Source: Trypanosoma brucei gambiense DAL972
Taxonomy: Eukaryota > Euglenozoa > Kinetoplastea > Trypanosomatida > Trypanosomatidae
Length of the DNA: 64,000 nt
Direction: 5' to 3'
Assembly: GCF_000210295.1 (NCBI RefSeq)
Contig: NC_026744.1
Span: forward strand, 1,798,001 to 1,862,000
Shown here: piece after piece, positions 36,452 to 46,814 of the stretch
Layout of the letters: the number at the start of each line of letters is the position of its first letter
How positions within the stretch are numbered: position 1 is the first letter of the stretch
The notes under the pieces: generated by a model
Seen by the model: the letters and a program-made list of their open reading frames with translations, nothing else
Database searches by the model: none
What the model was told of the DNA's origin: nothing
Program-made: the position numbers and the translations under genes

Positions 36452-37666
36452 CTAACTGGAGAACCACATTCGTCTCTGCATTGCCCTAAGCTCCTGTCGC
36501 ATAAGGTTCACTTCGCTATTGACACCCTCCACCTCCAGTCGTCGCCACTTCTCTAACTCTCTCAATCGCTTTTTGTCCTTTGTTCGTTCCTCCCGCAGCC
36601 GCGTCAACTCCGCCCCGCGTTGAACGAGAAGAGCACCATACCGCTCGCGTTCAGTAATTAGTAATGCCCTCCGCTCCTGAAGCTGCCGACGCAGGCGCTC
36701 GGTGACCACCTTAGCATTTTCATCTGCAATCTCTCGTTGTCTCTGCAGGTCGACGGTGTGTTTCTGCCTCTCTTCCTTCAGAGTTGCTAGTGCATCGCTA
36801 AGGGCTACCTGGAGCCGTTCAACGGTGCCGCGCAACTCCCGGTTCTCAATACGCATGTCGTGCCGTGTCTGGATGAGATCCGCCAGGCTCGCCTGATGTA
36901 AACCGTGCAGCCGTTCAATTGAGGCGAGGTGAGTACCCGTCATCTCCGTCCGCCGACGTTCCAGTTCTCGCTCCTCCTGCAGTCGGCTCGCTCGCTCGGT
37001 CTCGTGCATGGCTCGCTGCGCGTCCAGCAATGACTTCAGCATCTCAACCTCCTCTCTGAGAGCAGCCACGAGGGCAGATGACGGGGAAGAAAGTTCGTTT
37101 GCTGAGTTGCTGGTGTACGGGTCCTCATCGCCTGTGGTATCATGCTGCTGGGTGGCACACGCTTGCCGCAAGCTAATGGTTTGCTGTCCGCTGCGACGTT
37201 TTGACGTAGTTCGCCTGGTCGGTGAGGTGGAGGCAGTGGGATTTGGAAGCTTCTGAGCTCCCGATCTCGCTGCAGCGGTTTGCTTCATGAGTGCAGCAAT
37301 CGTCGCACGATCGTCCCCCGCCTGCGCGTGAAGCGCGACGTTTTCATACATTAGGCGATTCGCCCGTTCCCTCTCTTCCTGTAGCATTGAGCGCGTTTCT
37401 GAAAGTTCTCTCTGAACCTTCCCTAATTCCTCAACTCTCTGAGCAGCCTCACATCGTAAGCGCTGCGCCTCGGCCTGCTCGGGCTTCAGGCAACTGTCGA
37501 TTCGCTCAATCAACGCCAACTTCTCCGCATCATGCTGCTTAATTGTGTGCCTTAGCATTCGGACATAATCTTCAGTAATCGCAACCGCCTCAGTGAGTGT
37601 CTGTGAAGTTGCCGCTGTGACAGGGCCACCGCTGCTGCCACTGTCCTGCCTAACTGCAGTGGGCAT
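36452..37666 (-). CDS. CCDC77-like coiled-coil protein (basal body/flagellum candidate)
   Basis: 404 residues from an ATG at 37666. Two coiled-coil regions, about 27-130 and 195-400, flank a basic disordered linker (PTRRTTSKRRSGQ). Compared by eye with human CCDC77 as I remember it, the first coil shares the pattern Y-x3-L...RLMYEN. The end shares a block WRRLEVEGVNSEVNLMRQEL that lines up with the RRILEVEG-type end of CCDC77. Agreement at both ends and in overall plan is better than coiled-coil background. CCDC77 orthologues are linked to centrioles/basal bodies and are kept in flagellated species. A different coiled-coil basal-body protein is the main alternative. Confidence 0.75.
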   Translation of the reverse strand: MPTAVRQDSGSSGGPVTAATSQTLTEAVAITEDYVRMLRHTIKQHDAEKLALIERIDSCLKPEQAEAQRLRCEAAQRVEELGKVQRELSETRSMLQEERERANRLMYENVALHAQAGDDRATIAALMKQTAAARSGAQKLPNPTASTSPTRRTTSKRRSGQQTISLRQACATQQHDTTGDEDPYTSNSANELSSPSSALVAALREEVEMLKSLLDAQRAMHETERASRLQEERELERRRTEMTGTHLASIERLHGLHQASLADLIQTRHDMRIENRELRGTVERLQVALSDALATLKEERQKHTVDLQRQREIADENAKVVTERLRRQLQERRALLITERERYGALLVQRGAELTRLREERTKDKKRLRELEKWRRLEVEGVNSEVNLMRQELRAMQRRMWFSS

Positions 37667-39630
37667 CAGAAGGGACTACAGCCGGAATGGACGGAGTGGA
37701 GCAGAAAGTTGGAAGCCTAAAGACGCACTCAGCGCCGTCAGCGATTAAAATCGACACCCACCATTGCAGAGGGAAAATAACGAGAAAAAATACGAAAAAA
37801 AAAAAGTAACTAAAATAACTCCAAGCGGCAAATCAGCCGTTTATACCTAATGGCTGACGGTCGCGCACCGCATCTCAACCAACATACCACCTCCAGTATA
37901 AAAATAACCCAAGGTAACGGAAAAGCAACGGAAACTGCCATGCCGCTGTTCGATTCTCAATGTATACCAAAGAAGGGGGAAAAAACGTCACACGCGAAAT
38001 GTCGTTATGTAAGATGGCATGGAAACGAGATTAAGAAATAAAATACCGCACATCACGGATCAAATATGTCACCTTAATCGTTACGTGCAAATGCGGTCCT
38101 TCCTAACCCTCACCGCCCACCAGCGATCGGCGCGCCCGCCCCACAGTTAATGCAACTCTTTAGGGAACAAACCGCTTTCACGTGGGGAGGCGGCGTCATG
38201 TGACCCCCGTATTTCACACTCTCGACATTAGAGTGCGATATAATTCAACATTTTTACTGCTCATAGAAAACAGCTCCCCCGCACTCGGTACGAGTTATCC
38301 GATATTTAAATCTCTGACATTTTGGTAGATACGGCAGACTACATGGTATGCTCAACTGAAGCACCTGGCCTCCAATACTGTTTCCTAAAGAGTAAAACTA
38401 AAAATGCGGGAGAGTAGAGAATAAGACTGGGAAAAGTTGAGCGCGATATGGCACACCAAGGAAAACGCAGACCCATACAGGTACTCTCACACATATCTCC
38501 ACAACGGAAATAACAAAATGGAGTAAGCGTAACAACACGGCAGTCGAGAATCGAACAACGGTGCTGACAGATTAACAATGAGGAGGGAAATGAAGGTAGT
38601 TGTGAAGACACATGGTCGCGCATCGAACAAATGAGTGAATAGAGTAAACGGCTGACCGGCGCTCGTCACAGATATACAAAACTACCTGTGGTTCCCCTAC
38701 TATAGGAGGGAATTTTAAAAAGAAAAAGAATCGGAGACTAGGGACAAATGTACAACAACGGAAAATCTCGTCTCACTTTGGGGTGGTGAGTGTTAGACTC
38801 GCATCATAATGTCTCGGTGAGGTGGAGCCAGTAACAGGAAAAAAGACAGAAGAGGTTATACGAAGAAATCATGCACATACATATATTTATTTACTTGAAC
38901 AGATAAGTAAAGGGGAAATGGAGAAGTTATGGCTCTTTGCGTCAAATTACAACACCAGGAGCGTCGGCCAATCTCGTTATTTCCCACAACCAAACGACTC
39001 AGGAGCACCAAACAAAGTAGTAAGGGGAGAGTTCAGAAAAATAAAAAGGAAAGGAAAAATATTAATAACAAGCCTCCACCGTTATGGATTTATTTCATAA
39101 TATATCCCCAAGGGGCGAAGGAAAAAAAAAACGCTACCACACAAACCCTTCGGCACATTCATCAATAATATTCGCGATAATAAAACTAGAAAGAAATAAA
39201 GATATGAACTTACAATAGTGAAGGGAAAACAAAGTACGATAGAAAGTATTGAATAAGCTTGGCTTTTGAAAGACGTCCCCATTTCACCACCCTCAAGAAG
39301 GAGGGATAATGAGACTATGAGCTCAACATTATCGATACCCTTTCTTCCTCGACTGTAATATGCAGAGCAGTCCTGGTGGCCCCTAGCCGAATAAAGCAAT
39401 ATGGCGATTCTAAAGCACCGTCAGAGTAATTCCTCTTCATATTGTTGTTGTCACTTCCACATCATAGTGCTGCGCACGCCCTCATATCCGTTACAAAACA
39501 CACACACACATTTTGTCGCGGCACAGGGTCCACTCACTCCATCCATAAACATTCTTTGCGTTGCAAGTTGATTTTATGCTCATCCCTGCTAACAGTGTTA
39601 ATATTCCTTCGAGAGATAGCCAAAACATCA
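37667..39630. other. 2-kb intergenic: CCDC77-like 5' flank and MFS 3' UTR
   Basis: No gene is supported. A 94-codon minus frame at 38339-38623 and several plus frames lack coding character. The sequence is AT-rich and mixed, with short A runs and no notable repeat. Confidence 0.6.
37717..37806 (-). promoter_or_regulatory. Candidate spliced-leader acceptor of the CCDC77-like gene
   Basis: The minus strand has T-rich tracts (near 37760-37806), then GTGCGTCTTTAG with AG at 37717-37718, about 50 bases before the ATG at 37666. Confidence 0.5.
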
Positions 39631-41459
39631 TCACTCAGTCCCCCTGCGGTCCCTTGAGCCATAAGGTGCAGCACTCGTCTCCGCTGGCAACTCAAGCCGT
39701 ATGGAATTGATATCATTCGCACCCTCCGGTTTCTCAGGGAGGGACTCGGCTGCAACCCGGCGGCCCTCCAGTGCCGATCGAACCAACTTGAGGTATTCGC
39801 AGTGCACGTATGTATTTGCTCCAAATGCAGTCAAGTTGAGACCGAGCATAACGAGAAGTGGCATTTGAACACACACACGCTCCAAGCAAACCTCCACCCC
39901 GAGTTTGTTAGCTTCATACGTATACCACTCCCCGTACAAGAGACGGTTGTACAGTATGGTGGAACAGGCCGTGGCGACGAAACAGTAGTTGTAGTGTAAC
40001 CCCAAATCCTTGGCGTAAATTGTGTTCACAACAAGGATAGTCACCGAGGCAATGATGCCATTTCCAATGGCACCCACAACAAACGCAAACGGTAATACGT
40101 ATTCATTGGACACGGTGAGAAAGAGAACAAGCATGATGGTGATAGCGGCTGTTGGTATGAAGAGTGTGACTGTGATGGGAATACGATCCTCCGCCTTGCG
40201 CTTCTGTGACCATATCTCAAGGTAGCTCATAATGAGACGGCCCGCGGCGCTTCCCGTACCGTTCAGCACAGTTAGTAAAGTATTGAGGGAGTCATCAATC
40301 TCTTTGCCGGCAAGGGCAGCGAAAAGGAAGCGGGTGTTTATCAAGACAACAAACTCAGCCCCAAGGGTACAAAATAGTGACCAAAAGAGCGCCCACAGCC
40401 TCAATGTCTTGACGCTATCAATGAAACGCGTCTGGTACTGTGGTGGGATGTAGTCCAGCTCATCTATCTCACCCTCGGACGATCCGTCGTCCCTTCTTTG
40501 GTCTTCAATGCTCCCCGCGGAAACCTGGCTCTCCTTACGCCAGAACCTCCAGCTTTTATCCAGGCATTTGGCCGGTAGGCAAACAATTGGATACAGAAGC
40601 CATATAACCACAAACACTATTGTAGAGGCCTTTCGGTTGAACGGCGACACATCCGTATACGCAATCAGGGCACTTTGTAGGGGCAGAACAATGATGAGCA
40701 CAGTGATAATGAGCAGCCCAATAGCAAAGCGCAAGGTAGGAGGCTCCTGTCTTAAATACACAGCCTTTGTTGCCTCACGTCTCGTTATCTCCTCTTCCGT
40801 TAGGTGCTTGAGCATATAGTCCGTTATTATGTAAGGAGCCGAACGCATCACGAGCATCACAACAATACCAACGACAGCCCCAAACGCCAGAAGGAAATAA
40901 AAGTAATTCGTGGGGTCGTCCTCGAAGAACGCTAACTGTATTGCCCCCAGCAAGGCGGAGCCCAAACCAATAAACGTCTTCATCACCGCCACGATCCAAC
41001 CCTTTGCAGTAGGAAACTGAGTTAGGGTCGTCACCACGCAAGCAAGGTCATAAAGACCACTTGCAAAGTTGAAGATGCCATTAAAAACGCACAACAGAAC
41101 AACGGAAGCGGTAATGGTACCCCCAAACGTCAGTGCCATGAAAAGCAAACCGGTGGCCATCATGACAAAACCCATCACCAATACGGGGAAAACACCGAAG
41201 TAGTCGTACACAAAGGCGTAGGGCAGACCAAAGTAAGATAAGACAAGACCAACGGTACTGATCGTCGTCATTTCGGCCTGTGTGAAGTGGTACCGCTCTT
41301 GCAAATCTCCGCTGAATATGTTGAAGCGAAGGTGAGGGACACACAAACACAGCCGAAAACACCGACTACGAGAATCGCGAAGCGCTTCGGTTCACTTATC
41401 ACAAGCTTGGGTTCCGGTCCAACCTCAGTAGCACGTTCATCTCCTTCAGTGACACTCAT
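39631..41459 (-). CDS. Nodulin-like (NFD4-type) MFS transporter, broken by a one-base frameshift
   Basis: A 12-helix major facilitator protein, about 609 residues if the frame is restored. The first frame starts at the ATG at 41459 (MSVTEGDERA; the longer frame begins at TTG) and holds the first helix up to VCVSLTF. The second frame carries on with RFNIFSGDLQERYHFTQ and ten or eleven more helices. Between helices 6 and 7 lies an acidic loop (RRDDGSSEGEIDELDY). The N-terminal AFNIFSGDLQ-type block is characteristic of nodulin-like/monocarboxylate-type MFS members. Substrate is unknown and the location is presumably a membrane of the cell surface or an organelle. One extra T near 41323-41327 would join the frames. 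A real break would remove the transporter, because the downstream frame lacks helix 1. Confidence 0.82.
41323..41327 (-). other. Frameshift point in the MFS gene
   Basis: On the minus strand the text is TTCGCTTCAAC. Reading TTCGCTTTCAAC instead would continue SLTF directly into AFNIF. The lost base falls in a T run. Confidence 0.65.
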
Positions 41460-41891
41460 TTCGAGCAAGCGCAAAGGCAAGTAGATCCGACGTATGGAAG
41501 CAATGTATTAATGCGCCTGAGGGCTTCTTTCCTCTGGTGGTAGTAATACGTGAAGATGAAAAGAAGTCGCCTATCAGGGTCAGGAGCAACAACTTTTACT
41601 CCGGAATACACACTCCTCTTTGTTTCTTCGCCACTTTACCCTTTGCGAAGGGGGCGTATTACCGTTGAGAAGCCTTGGGTCAACTGACTGTTAGACGACC
41701 TAGAAGAGAGTAGAAGGAAAGGCAAGGGGCACGTTAGTGAAGTTCACACGGGTATACATGTGGTAGCAACAGGAAAAATTTGTGTGGAAGCAACACCCGA
41801 CAAGGTAAACATAACGGTCCACCAAAACATGACACCATGATGAAAACCCACCGAACAACCATATCAAATACCCCCAGCGCAGCCAGCATTG
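41460..41891. other. Intergenic: MFS 5' flank and 3' UTR of the 713-aa gene
   Basis: No gene is seen. Pyrimidine stretches on the minus strand near 41550-41565 could serve the MFS acceptor. Confidence 0.55.
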
Positions 41892-44033
41892 TCAGCGGGT
41901 ATGCTGAACAATACAAACCCTGACGGCACCGCAGAACTCAACAACAGCAGCATCTGTTGCTGGCATCAGGTCAGTCGCCATTGACGTACTTTTCCCTTCC
42001 ATCGCCTGGAGGCATTGGGGCAGCAGCACATCCGCCACCGGAACGTAGCGAAACAGGCCCAACGGCGCGAGAAAACGGCCCCACTGCCGTGTACGCCGTG
42101 TTAAACGAGTCGCCACAGTTGCCCTCACCTCAGCTCGCTTCTCATTGAGCAGCCATTGGTGCAAGGTCGCGCACCTCCGATACAGTAACACCGACATCAG
42201 CACGCAACTCACGTCACAGACCGGCGTCAAACAGAACGAAGGTAACTGGGAGGACGTAGGTGAAAGCAGATTAAGGACACCCTTAATGTGAGGTGGGGTT
42301 AAAAGCACTAAGCGTGTGCCACCCAGCGATTCTTCGTTACCAGAGGCCCTAACAGCCGCTGCTGAGGAATGGTGTTGAGCGGGAATCACAGGTTGAGAAA
42401 GTTCACTAAGAGCAAACTCAATTAGTGTTTCGCACAGGAGCGGTACGGCAGAGGCGATATCTTGACCTCCTGGTACCGCATGGGATGCGTTCAAACCGCC
42501 ACCACCATCACCACCTGTTGTGGTGCCAGGTTGAGATGACGGCTCAGTGACCCGCAGGCGCTTTAGCCGCAATGTCGCGCGCGGTGTCTCATCTGCCCTT
42601 AAACCAGCCGCTGAAGAAGGAGATTGTGTGACCGGGGTTGCACCCCCCACAGACAATTCGCTGCTACGAGTCGTCCCCAATTTCAAGTTACTGTAGACAA
42701 AGCTGCTCAACATAGCCTGGAGTCTTGAACGAAGCACCGCTACATGTTCGTCATTCTCCTTGCCCCTGGCCTTATTGGAGACAATCGTCTCAAGCAACTG
42801 CCACACGCGTCCAGCAATATAAAGCTGTGACACCGGTAGCCGCAGAGCCAGCGCAGCGAAAAAGGCGGACCCGCTCTTAACACCCAACTCCCCAAGCAAC
42901 GGCCCCCCGTCGCTCTCTAAATCGGCGAAGGACGGCCCCAAAAGGGCTACATTGGGGTGGTCTAGCGCGTGGCGAACCACCTGCGAAGCTAAGCAGTATC
43001 CATCATACAACACAAGAAGGAGGGCGTGTGGTGCACAAAGAGCGACGGTCTCACAGCCCTCCAGGCCCCCGTCCTGCTCCAGCAACAATAGCCCACCTGC
43101 CAAAGTGTCGCAAAACGAGGGATTTTGTGCCGAGTGACCCCCACTCTCGCTAACCACAACACCTCCCCCCAACGCACTCCCCATTTGCCGTAATTCACCT
43201 AACCACAGGCGAAAAACTGCGTGTAGAGCCAACACGGTGGTGCCTTCAAGCACATCGAATTGATCACCATCACCCTCTTTCCCCTTCAAATCCTTCTCCC
43301 CACCGAGGAGAGGGTTCACTAACACACGCCGAAGCGCAGGCCAAAAGCCCTCGCACATCCCACCCACCAATAGATTGTGCAGAGAGTCCACCGAGCCGCG
43401 TCCGCTTCCTTCGAAACAAAGCTGATGCCACGTATTTCGCCACGATGCCGGAACAAACGGTTCAACCACATCCTTTTGGAGCATCACCAAGATGCGCAAG
43501 GGGTACTGGAAGGCCAAAAAGGTGGCGAGACCAGGTGGAAGTTCCCCTAATGACAATGAAGTGGGATGTGCAGGATTCCACGAGTCAAGGAGTGCAGAGA
43601 GTAGCTCACTGACATCAGTGCTGCGAAAGTCCACAGGTGGTTGGGACCGGGAGGCATCCTTGGCTCCACGCACGAGGGAAAAAAGTGGTAAGGAATGTCT
43701 AAGACGTGTCGGCGACTCAGAGGAGTTTGGCCTGGAGAACGCTGTCATGCGCTCGGTGGGTCTTAAATAAAGCTCGTGACTTAGCCGCAGTAACAGTGCA
43801 GCGTTGTACGGTGGACAGAGTTTCTCAAATACGAAATGTCGACATGTTTCATTTTGGAGCCCCCCAGCACTGATAAGGCGCAATGTCAGGCTCCCACGTT
43901 CCAATGCAGACATTCGAGGGAGAGCCACTTGCGCTGTCCTCCGCAACATAAAGGTAAGCACCGATCCCAACACAAAATCCATGTGCCCCTCCTCAGAAGT
44001 ACATAAGGCACACAACTCGATGATTTCTTCCAT
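41892..44033 (-). CDS. 713-aa leucine-rich helical protein, unknown
   Basis: A long frame from an ATG at 44033 with good coding character throughout. It is dominated by helices rich in Leu and Ala: AALLLRLSHELYL, LPPGLATFLAFQYPLRILVML, ALLLVLYDGYCLASQVV. Gly/Ser-rich linkers separate them at about 110-140 and 465-520. There is no signal peptide, clear membrane segment, zinc motif or catalytic signature. An alpha-solenoid scaffold is the simplest reading but is inferred. The C-terminal part includes VRATVATRLTRRTRQWGRFLAPLGLF. A possible acceptor (C9 tract, CCCGGCAG, AG at 44043-44044) lies 9 bases before the ATG. Another (CCCCCTTTCCATAG) lies further upstream. Confidence 0.8.
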   Translation of the reverse strand: MEEIIELCALCTSEEGHMDFVLGSVLTFMLRRTAQVALPRMSALERGSLTLRLISAGGLQNETCRHFVFEKLCPPYNAALLLRLSHELYLRPTERMTAFSRPNSSESPTRLRHSLPLFSLVRGAKDASRSQPPVDFRSTDVSELLSALLDSWNPAHPTSLSLGELPPGLATFLAFQYPLRILVMLQKDVVEPFVPASWRNTWHQLCFEGSGRGSVDSLHNLLVGGMCEGFWPALRRVLVNPLLGGEKDLKGKEGDGDQFDVLEGTTVLALHAVFRLWLGELRQMGSALGGGVVVSESGGHSAQNPSFCDTLAGGLLLLEQDGGLEGCETVALCAPHALLLVLYDGYCLASQVVRHALDHPNVALLGPSFADLESDGGPLLGELGVKSGSAFFAALALRLPVSQLYIAGRVWQLLETIVSNKARGKENDEHVAVLRSRLQAMLSSFVYSNLKLGTTRSSELSVGGATPVTQSPSSAAGLRADETPRATLRLKRLRVTEPSSQPGTTTGGDGGGGLNASHAVPGGQDIASAVPLLCETLIEFALSELSQPVIPAQHHSSAAAVRASGNEESLGGTRLVLLTPPHIKGVLNLLSPTSSQLPSFCLTPVCDVSCVLMSVLLYRRCATLHQWLLNEKRAEVRATVATRLTRRTRQWGRFLAPLGLFRYVPVADVLLPQCLQAMEGKSTSMATDLMPATDAAVVEFCGAVRVCIVQHTR

Positions 44034-45248
44034 CCGCTAGTGCTGCCGGGTGGGAGGGGGGGGGTGCGGATTGCCCTATGGAAAGGGGGAAGTTGTCTCT
44101 TAGAAGAAACACGCAACTAAGCACAACTCTCACCTCACCAAAACCACCGCGGTTCTCTCCTTTCCACGAGCGAGAGCCTCTACACGTGCATGTATACGCG
44201 TGAACATGAAGGGAAGAACAGTATTTGTTCAAATGATGAAATAAGTGTTCAAGAGTGAGGAGAAACAAAAGGATATACCGTATATTTGTCACAGAGAACC
44301 GATTAAGATTTAAAAGAAACAGCGTAACAACAAGAGCCGCATGGCGGGGCGATGAAGTCCCAGCAGTCCCGTGACCAACACGATAATAAAACAGAAAGAA
44401 CGGAGTAAAAAAAAAACGGAGTGATGCACCACACATCAAACAGCTCTACCTAACCCTCATACTGGTCCAAAGTTAAAAACGCTTGGTGTGTGGCAGGAGA
44501 TAACCAACCATTCCAAGTACGCTTGTGTGGTGTAAATCGAAAAACAAAGAAAAAAGTAAAGTAAAACAGACAACAATTTTAAAGAACAGTGGCGCCAACT
44601 AGCAGTAACAGCAGTAATAACGACAATACCGCGAGCCTCAGTCTTACACCCCATTTTCCTTATCTGTGTTCCCCTCCTCAACTTACCCCGCCTCGTCCAA
44701 CTTCATACGGGAGCGAACTCAGATGATATGCATAGCAGTAAAGTAGTAAAAATAATAATGATAATAATAACGCTGTAGCGAGTAAACGAGTAAACTCGCA
44801 AAACACCGCACACTGGGCATAGCGATGACCGTTAGGGTTACCTAGAGAGGCATAAATGAACCCCGCAACCACAACGGCTGCAGTAGCAAGTGACAGCAGT
44901 AACGATGACGAAGACTGCAGGAAGTACATAAATAAATAAAAGGAAGCCGAATGATTTTTGGATTTTTTTTTTCAAAAACAAAGAAGAATTCACCATGTAT
45001 TTATTTTCCTTCCCTTCCCCTTTCCCGCAGTTCCCCTTGTGAGTGGGTGGATGAGTGTGTGTGTATGTGTTCTCCCTTTTTCCTCCACGACCTCATCCCA
45101 ATCCGCGCCTACACAAACCCCAAGAGAGCAGGTTAAGGAAATCATGTAGAAGAAATCTCCAACATGGGCAGTCAAGACCCTTCATTCACATTCGTTTCCC
45201 CTACAACGATTTTCCAAATTCGGGAACCGATACTTGCACGCCATGTGG
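44034..45248. other. Intergenic: 713-aa gene 5' flank and aminopeptidase 3' UTR
   Basis: It holds the acceptor candidates for the 713-aa gene and a possible small membrane-protein frame (44678-44929). A 148-codon frame at 43993-44439 spans the acceptor and is rejected. Confidence 0.55.
44678..44929 (-). CDS. Possible 83-aa two-helix membrane protein
   Basis: An ATG-started frame codes for two hydrophobic helices, about residues 8-27 (SSSLLLSLATAAVVVAGFIY) and 48-68 (LATALLLSLLFLLLYCYAYH). They are separated by a polar loop NPNGHRYAQC, and the tail is short and polar. It lies between two good genes on the coding strand. Against it: no clear pyrimidine/AG acceptor just upstream, and Ser/Leu-rich frames arise easily from AG/CT-rich sequence. 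Treat as a candidate only. Confidence 0.3.
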   Translation of the reverse strand: MYFLQSSSSLLLSLATAAVVVAGFIYASLGNPNGHRYAQCAVFCEFTRLLATALLLSLLFLLLYCYAYHLSSLPYEVGRGGVS

Positions 45249-46814
45249 CTACAATTTTCGGAAGTACTCGGTAAGTAAGGCAGGGCCGAAGCCTGTTGCC
45301 CCATTGCTGTTAAACACTGGGTACGCCAAATCCACGTGGATGTGCGCGCCAGTGAATTTCGGGCTCAAATGGGTAGTAATGAAGTAACCAGCACATGAAA
45401 CACCAGCATTGTCACGTCTCTCCATCAAGTTGGTCATGTCGGCATGATTGCTCTTGAACTCGGGCTCGTGATATTCCGGGCAGTAAAGCACCGGGAAGCA
45501 TGTCTCCCCTGACTCCCGTCCCGCCCGCAACATTGCAGCTTCAGCCCCCTCCTCGTTGACGTACAATCCCGCATGGTGGCGACCAGTGGCAATACCTTGC
45601 GCTCCCGTAAGAGTTGCCATATCGATGACAACATCTGGGGTAAAGGACAACTCATTCGTCGCGTGGAAAACACCATCGCCGAGCACAATGCGGCCCTCTG
45701 CGTCAGTGTTGATTACCTCCACCGTCTTGCCAGACTTCATAACGATGATGTCGTCGTTTCTGTAGCTCTTAGGACCAATGGCGTTCTCCGCGAGGCACAA
45801 TGTGCAACTGAGCTGCACTGGCTGCTGAAGCCGCACAGCTGTCAGAAAACCGCAAAACACGGCTGCCGCTCCACCCATATCATGCTTCATCAATTTCATG
45901 TAGTCGGCCGGCTTGAGCGCGAGACCGCCACAATCATACACGATGCCCTTGCCGACGAGGGACACCTTTTTGACGGGAGTGCCCTTCGGTGTGTACAACA
46001 GCGTTACGAGACGAGGAGCCTCAAAAGCAGCCTTTCCCACACTGTATATGCCTCCGTAACCGCGCTCACACAAATCGTCACCACAAATGACGTCCACATC
46101 GAAGCCAAGCGCCTTTGCGTAGCCTTGCGCAATTTCTGTGAAGGTTGCAGTGGTTAGCAGGTTGGGAGGCGCGTCAACAAGACGCTGGCAGAGTTGCGTC
46201 GAAGTGGCAACCGCCTCCAAGTCCTTTGGCGGGATCGCGGGCGGCTCCGGGAACACCACCTGCAACCGGCTGACCTTACCACTGTTGTAAGCCGCCGCTG
46301 CCGCACCATCCTTTGCGGAGAAGTTGTGCTTTCCACAGCGTGCTACAGCAGCAGCGATGGGAAGGACAGCATTGGAAAGCACAAAGACATCCACCGTTGT
46401 ATTAGGCTCTTTAACTTCGTCCAATGCAGCAGTTACAAGGGCAGTCACAACATCCGGTCGGGCAGGGCAGTTGTTGCGAGATGCCTTCGTGGGCACCTCA
46501 CCAATGACAACGCGCACGAACTTTGAGCCTGCCGCATTCGCAAGTCCCTCCACCAAAACACCGTACGTCCCACCTTCCTTCACCCGCTCAACAGCTTCAG
46601 CAACAGCGGGATTGTAAAATGGTAAACGCTGGACGGCGGGGTCACGGAGTTGCTTATGAGTTCCAACAAGAACAGCGAGTCCTGAGGACAGTATACCCTT
46701 CTGGTTGCTTTCGTAGGCGGCGACATCGGTGAAGCAAACATTGGTTTTGTATTCGACGCACGACTGGACGAACGCAGAAAGCTCTTTTGCTTCGGCCTTG
46801 GGTAAAGTAGGCAT
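45249..46814 (-). CDS. Leucyl aminopeptidase, family M17 (NPEPL1-like)
   Basis: 521 residues from an ATG at 46814. The C-terminal M17 catalytic domain has all key residues. K289 and D294 lie in VGKGIVYDCGG, K301 and D312 in MKHDMGG, and D371, E373 and R375 in the signature NTDAEGR. These bind two metal ions (usually Zn or Mn) and bicarbonate for release of N-terminal residues from peptides. The N-terminal 200 residues are the usual variable domain. The GIVYDCGGL form is closer to NPEPL1-type aminopeptidases than to bacterial PepA. No targeting signal is evident, so a cytosolic role in peptide turnover is likely. A pyrimidine tract of T10 with CTTTGAAAG (AG 47048-47049) suggests a leader of about 230 nt that is purine-rich. 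Confidence 0.93.
   Translation of the reverse strand: MPTLPKAEAKELSAFVQSCVEYKTNVCFTDVAAYESNQKGILSSGLAVLVGTHKQLRDPAVQRLPFYNPAVAEAVERVKEGGTYGVLVEGLANAAGSKFVRVVIGEVPTKASRNNCPARPDVVTALVTAALDEVKEPNTTVDVFVLSNAVLPIAAAVARCGKHNFSAKDGAAAAAYNSGKVSRLQVVFPEPPAIPPKDLEAVATSTQLCQRLVDAPPNLLTTATFTEIAQGYAKALGFDVDVICGDDLCERGYGGIYSVGKAAFEAPRLVTLLYTPKGTPVKKVSLVGKGIVYDCGGLALKPADYMKLMKHDMGGAAAVFCGFLTAVRLQQPVQLSCTLCLAENAIGPKSYRNDDIIVMKSGKTVEVINTDAEGRIVLGDGVFHATNELSFTPDVVIDMATLTGAQGIATGRHHAGLYVNEEGAEAAMLRAGRESGETCFPVLYCPEYHEPEFKSNHADMTNLMERRDNAGVSCAGYFITTHLSPKFTGAHIHVDLAYPVFNSNGATGFGPALLTEYFRKL

Noticed and set aside
37945..37960. Possible tRNA B-box (GTTCGATTC) near 37950 and on the minus strand near 38550
   Set aside because: No matching T-arm stem, A-box or cloverleaf could be built around either.
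38339..38623. 94-codon minus frame in the CCDC77/MFS gap
   Set aside because: No acceptor, no coding-like composition, mixed Cys/Ser/Phe content typical of UTR.
43993..44439. 148-codon minus frame overlapping the start of the 713-aa gene
   Set aside because: It spans the predicted acceptors of that gene and is made of Phe/Leu-rich text from pyrimidine tracts.
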